DNA from: Candidatus Hydrogenedentota bacterium
GTDB taxonomy: Bacteria > Hydrogenedentota > Hydrogenedentia > Hydrogenedentales > CAIZGN01
Reading direction: 5' to 3'
NCBI GenBank assembly: GCA_903932505.1
Contig: CAIZGN010000691.1
Coordinates: forward strand, 1-49,524
DNA length: 49,524 nucleotides
The notes beneath the pieces were generated by a model. It was not told the DNA's origin. It did no database searches and saw only the letters and a list, made by a program, of their open reading frames with translations. Positions 48,245-49,524 of the stretch are shown here, in pieces. Each line of letters begins with the position of its first letter. Positions within the stretch are counted from its first letter, which is position 1. A program made the translations under genes and the position numbers.

Positions 48245-48961
48245 ATGGCGGTACGCTTGCAGAAATACATGGCGGAATGCGGGGTGGCCTCGCGTCGTGC
48301 CTCCGAAGCCCTTATCGAGGCTGGCCGGGTAACCGTGAACGGCACCGTGGCGTCACTGGGCACCTCCATCGATCCCGATAACGACACCATCACCGTGGAC
48401 GGGCGCACACTAGGGGCAGACGCGAAGATCTGCGTGCTCCTGAATAAACCCACCGGTATCGTCACCACCTCACAGGACACGCACGGTCGCAAGACGGTGC
48501 TGGACTGTGTGCAAGGCGCACGGGGTCGCGTTTTCCCCGTGGGTCGTCTCGATATGGACGTAAAAGGGGTGTTGCTGCTGACCAACGACGGGGAACTGGC
48601 CCACCGCCTGATGCACCCCAGCTTTGAGGTGCACAAAGAATACCTCGCGTGGGTGAAAGGGCAGGTTTCTCCCGCCACCGTGCGCCGGATGGAAGGCGGG
48701 ATCGAACTCGAAGACGGAATGACCTATCCCGCGCGGGTGCGTGTACTGCACTGCAACAATGATTCCTCGCGCATATCCTTGACCATACATGAGGGCCGGA
48801 ATCGCGAGGTCAAACGGATGTGCTCCGCCGTGGGGCACGACGTACTGCGTCTGGAGAGGGTGGTTTTCGCGGGATTGCGTGTGGACGACCTGCGCGAGGG
48901 GGAGTGGCGCTATCTGTCCGCAGACGAAGTTCGGCGGTTACGCGCCCAGGTCGGACTGTAG
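48245..48961 (+). CDS. rluB: 23S rRNA pseudouridine synthase, RluB family
   Basis: Protein of 238 residues. N-terminal S4 RNA-binding domain (RLQKYMAECGVASRRASEALIEAGRVTVNG), then the synthase domain with VFPVGRLDMDVKGVLLLTNDG (catalytic Asp in GRLD), VHKEYLAWVKG and IHEGRNREVKRMCSAVGHDVLRLERV. This is the RluB/RluE/RsuA group; RluB is favoured by the neighbour scpB. The ATG follows the scpB stop by one base. Confidence 0.93.
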   Translation: MAVRLQKYMAECGVASRRASEALIEAGRVTVNGTVASLGTSIDPDNDTITVDGRTLGADAKICVLLNKPTGIVTTSQDTHGRKTVLDCVQGARGRVFPVGRLDMDVKGVLLLTNDGELAHRLMHPSFEVHKEYLAWVKGQVSPATVRRMEGGIELEDGMTYPARVRVLHCNNDSSRISLTIHEGRNREVKRMCSAVGHDVLRLERVVFAGLRVDDLREGEWRYLSADEVRRLRAQVGL

Positions 48962-48976
48962 TCCCCCGCGTCCGGG

Positions 48977-49006
48977 TTGTTCCCAAGCCGCATGGGGCTA
49001 TAGAAT
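48977..49006 (+). promoter_or_regulatory. Sigma-70 promoter for the ThuA gene
   Basis: TTGTTC (48977-48982), 18 bases, TAGAAT (49001-49006), about 48 bases before the ATG, followed by the AAGGAG site at 49041-49046. Confidence 0.5.
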
Positions 49007-49053
49007 ACGCCCATGGTAATCATGTGCCAGTGACCAACAAAAGGAGAAATCTT

Positions 49054-49524
49054 ATGCGGTATGCCATTCCAGTCCTGCTCTTCGCGGCCCTCACATTCGG
49101 CGTGCACGGCGTTGCATCGGCCAAGCCCCTGCGCATTCTCTATTTGACGAAATCCGCAGGCTTCGAACACAGTGCAATCAAGCGGCACGGCGATGAGCTG
49201 GGTCATTCGGAAAAGGTCATCGAGAAAGTCGCCAAGAAAATGGGCGCAACCTTTACCGCGACCAAAGATGCCAGCCAGATCAACGCCGAAAACCTCAAGA
49301 ATTATGATGTCGTGATTTTCTATACCAGTGGAAATCTCACGGAGTTGGGAACGGACAACCAACCCGCGATGGGTCCGAATGGTATCGCGGACTTGAAAGC
49401 CTGGGTCGAGCAGGGCGGCGGACTCATCGGCTATCACGCCGCTTGCGATTCCTTCCGCACCGAAGGCGATGGCATTTCCCCGTATACCCAGCTGATGGGA
49501 TCAGAATTTGCCGGGCACGGCAAG
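49054..49524 (+). CDS. Exported ThuA-domain protein (3' end missing)
   Basis: The frame is open to the end of the window (157 codons). The first ~23 residues are a signal peptide (YAIPVLLFAALTFGVHGVASA), then a ThuA-like class I glutamine-amidotransferase fold: ILYLTKSAGFEHSA, VVIFYTSGNL, LKAWVEQGGGLIGYHAACDSF and LMGSEFAGHG. ThuA domains are linked to trehalose and other sugar utilisation, and exported versions are very frequent in Planctomycetota-like genomes. AAGGAG lies seven bases before the ATG. The reaction is not known. Confidence 0.85.
   Translation, partial: MRYAIPVLLFAALTFGVHGVASAKPLRILYLTKSAGFEHSAIKRHGDELGHSEKVIEKVAKKMGATFTATKDASQINAENLKNYDVVIFYTSGNLTELGTDNQPAMGPNGIADLKAWVEQGGGLIGYHAACDSFRTEGDGISPYTQLMGSEFAGHGK

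Noticed and set aside
1-49524. Mobile elements, CRISPR arrays, tRNA or rRNA genes
   Set aside because: I looked for transposase-like frames, regularly spaced repeats and tRNA/rRNA signatures and saw none; this was a reading by eye, so short tRNAs could have been missed.

Overview
The window is about 49.5 kb of GC-rich, gene-dense bacterial chromosome with no rRNA, tRNA, CRISPR array, insertion sequence or phage gene that I could recognise. The mixture of a DUF4838/PA14 protein, a giant exported PQQ-type beta-propeller protein, a Tat-exported sugar-phosphate isomerase-like protein, a ThuA-domain protein and an uroporphyrinogen-decarboxylase-like enzyme is typical of heterotrophic, carbohydrate-processing lineages such as Candidatus Hydrogenedentota, Planctomycetota, Lentisphaerota or Sumerlaeota. 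Hydrogenedentota is my best guess, but it is inference from gene content only. ATG, GTG and TTG starts all occur, and purine-rich Shine-Dalgarno sites are usually visible.

Layout. 1-6.0 kb: 3' end of a DUF4838/PA14 gene, pdxB, then an alpha/beta hydrolase and uvrC on the minus strand. 6.1-11.6 kb: an ankyrin protein behind a near-perfect sigma-54 promoter, a 50-codon minus-strand gene, a B-box zinc-finger/TPR membrane pair followed by rlmB, an orphan NtrC-type regulator, and a PilZ-TM-L,D-transpeptidase fusion. 11.6-15 kb: a HAD phosphatase, an uroporphyrinogen-decarboxylase-like enzyme, then the polyamine genes speH and speB, with a remarkable structured leader before speH. 15-24.2 kb, mostly minus strand: a DsbD-like protein, the propeller protein, a small hypothetical gene, a TolC-like protein, a triple-repeat cysteine-rich protein and a TPR protein. 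24.3-29.1 kb: a riboflavin operon (ribD-ribE-ribBA-DUF2007-ribH-nusB-DUF6526) behind an FMN riboswitch. 29.3-32.5 kb: ispE and a degenerate GH36-like exported protein. 32.7-43.7 kb, plus strand: Tat-exported isomerase, a 57-residue membrane protein with comEC, YfhO-like protein, aroD, a 50-codon gene, a nucleoside transporter-like MFS protein and a fused radical SAM/DUF2344 protein. 43.6-49.5 kb: PspC-domain protein, TylF-like methyltransferase, HDOD protein, aroF, scpB, rluB and the 5' part of a ThuA gene.

The most unusual items are: (1) a compact three-way-junction RNA predicted immediately before speH, whose closing helix buries the Shine-Dalgarno sequence; (2) a PilZ domain with both c-di-GMP signature motifs fused through one membrane helix to an L,D-transpeptidase; (3) a consensus -24/-12 promoter for an ankyrin-repeat gene, close to an orphan sigma-54 activator; (4) a legible switching mechanism for the FMN riboswitch; (5) two large perfect palindromes between genes. 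All functional statements come from reading translated sequence and motifs; no database search or folding program was run.
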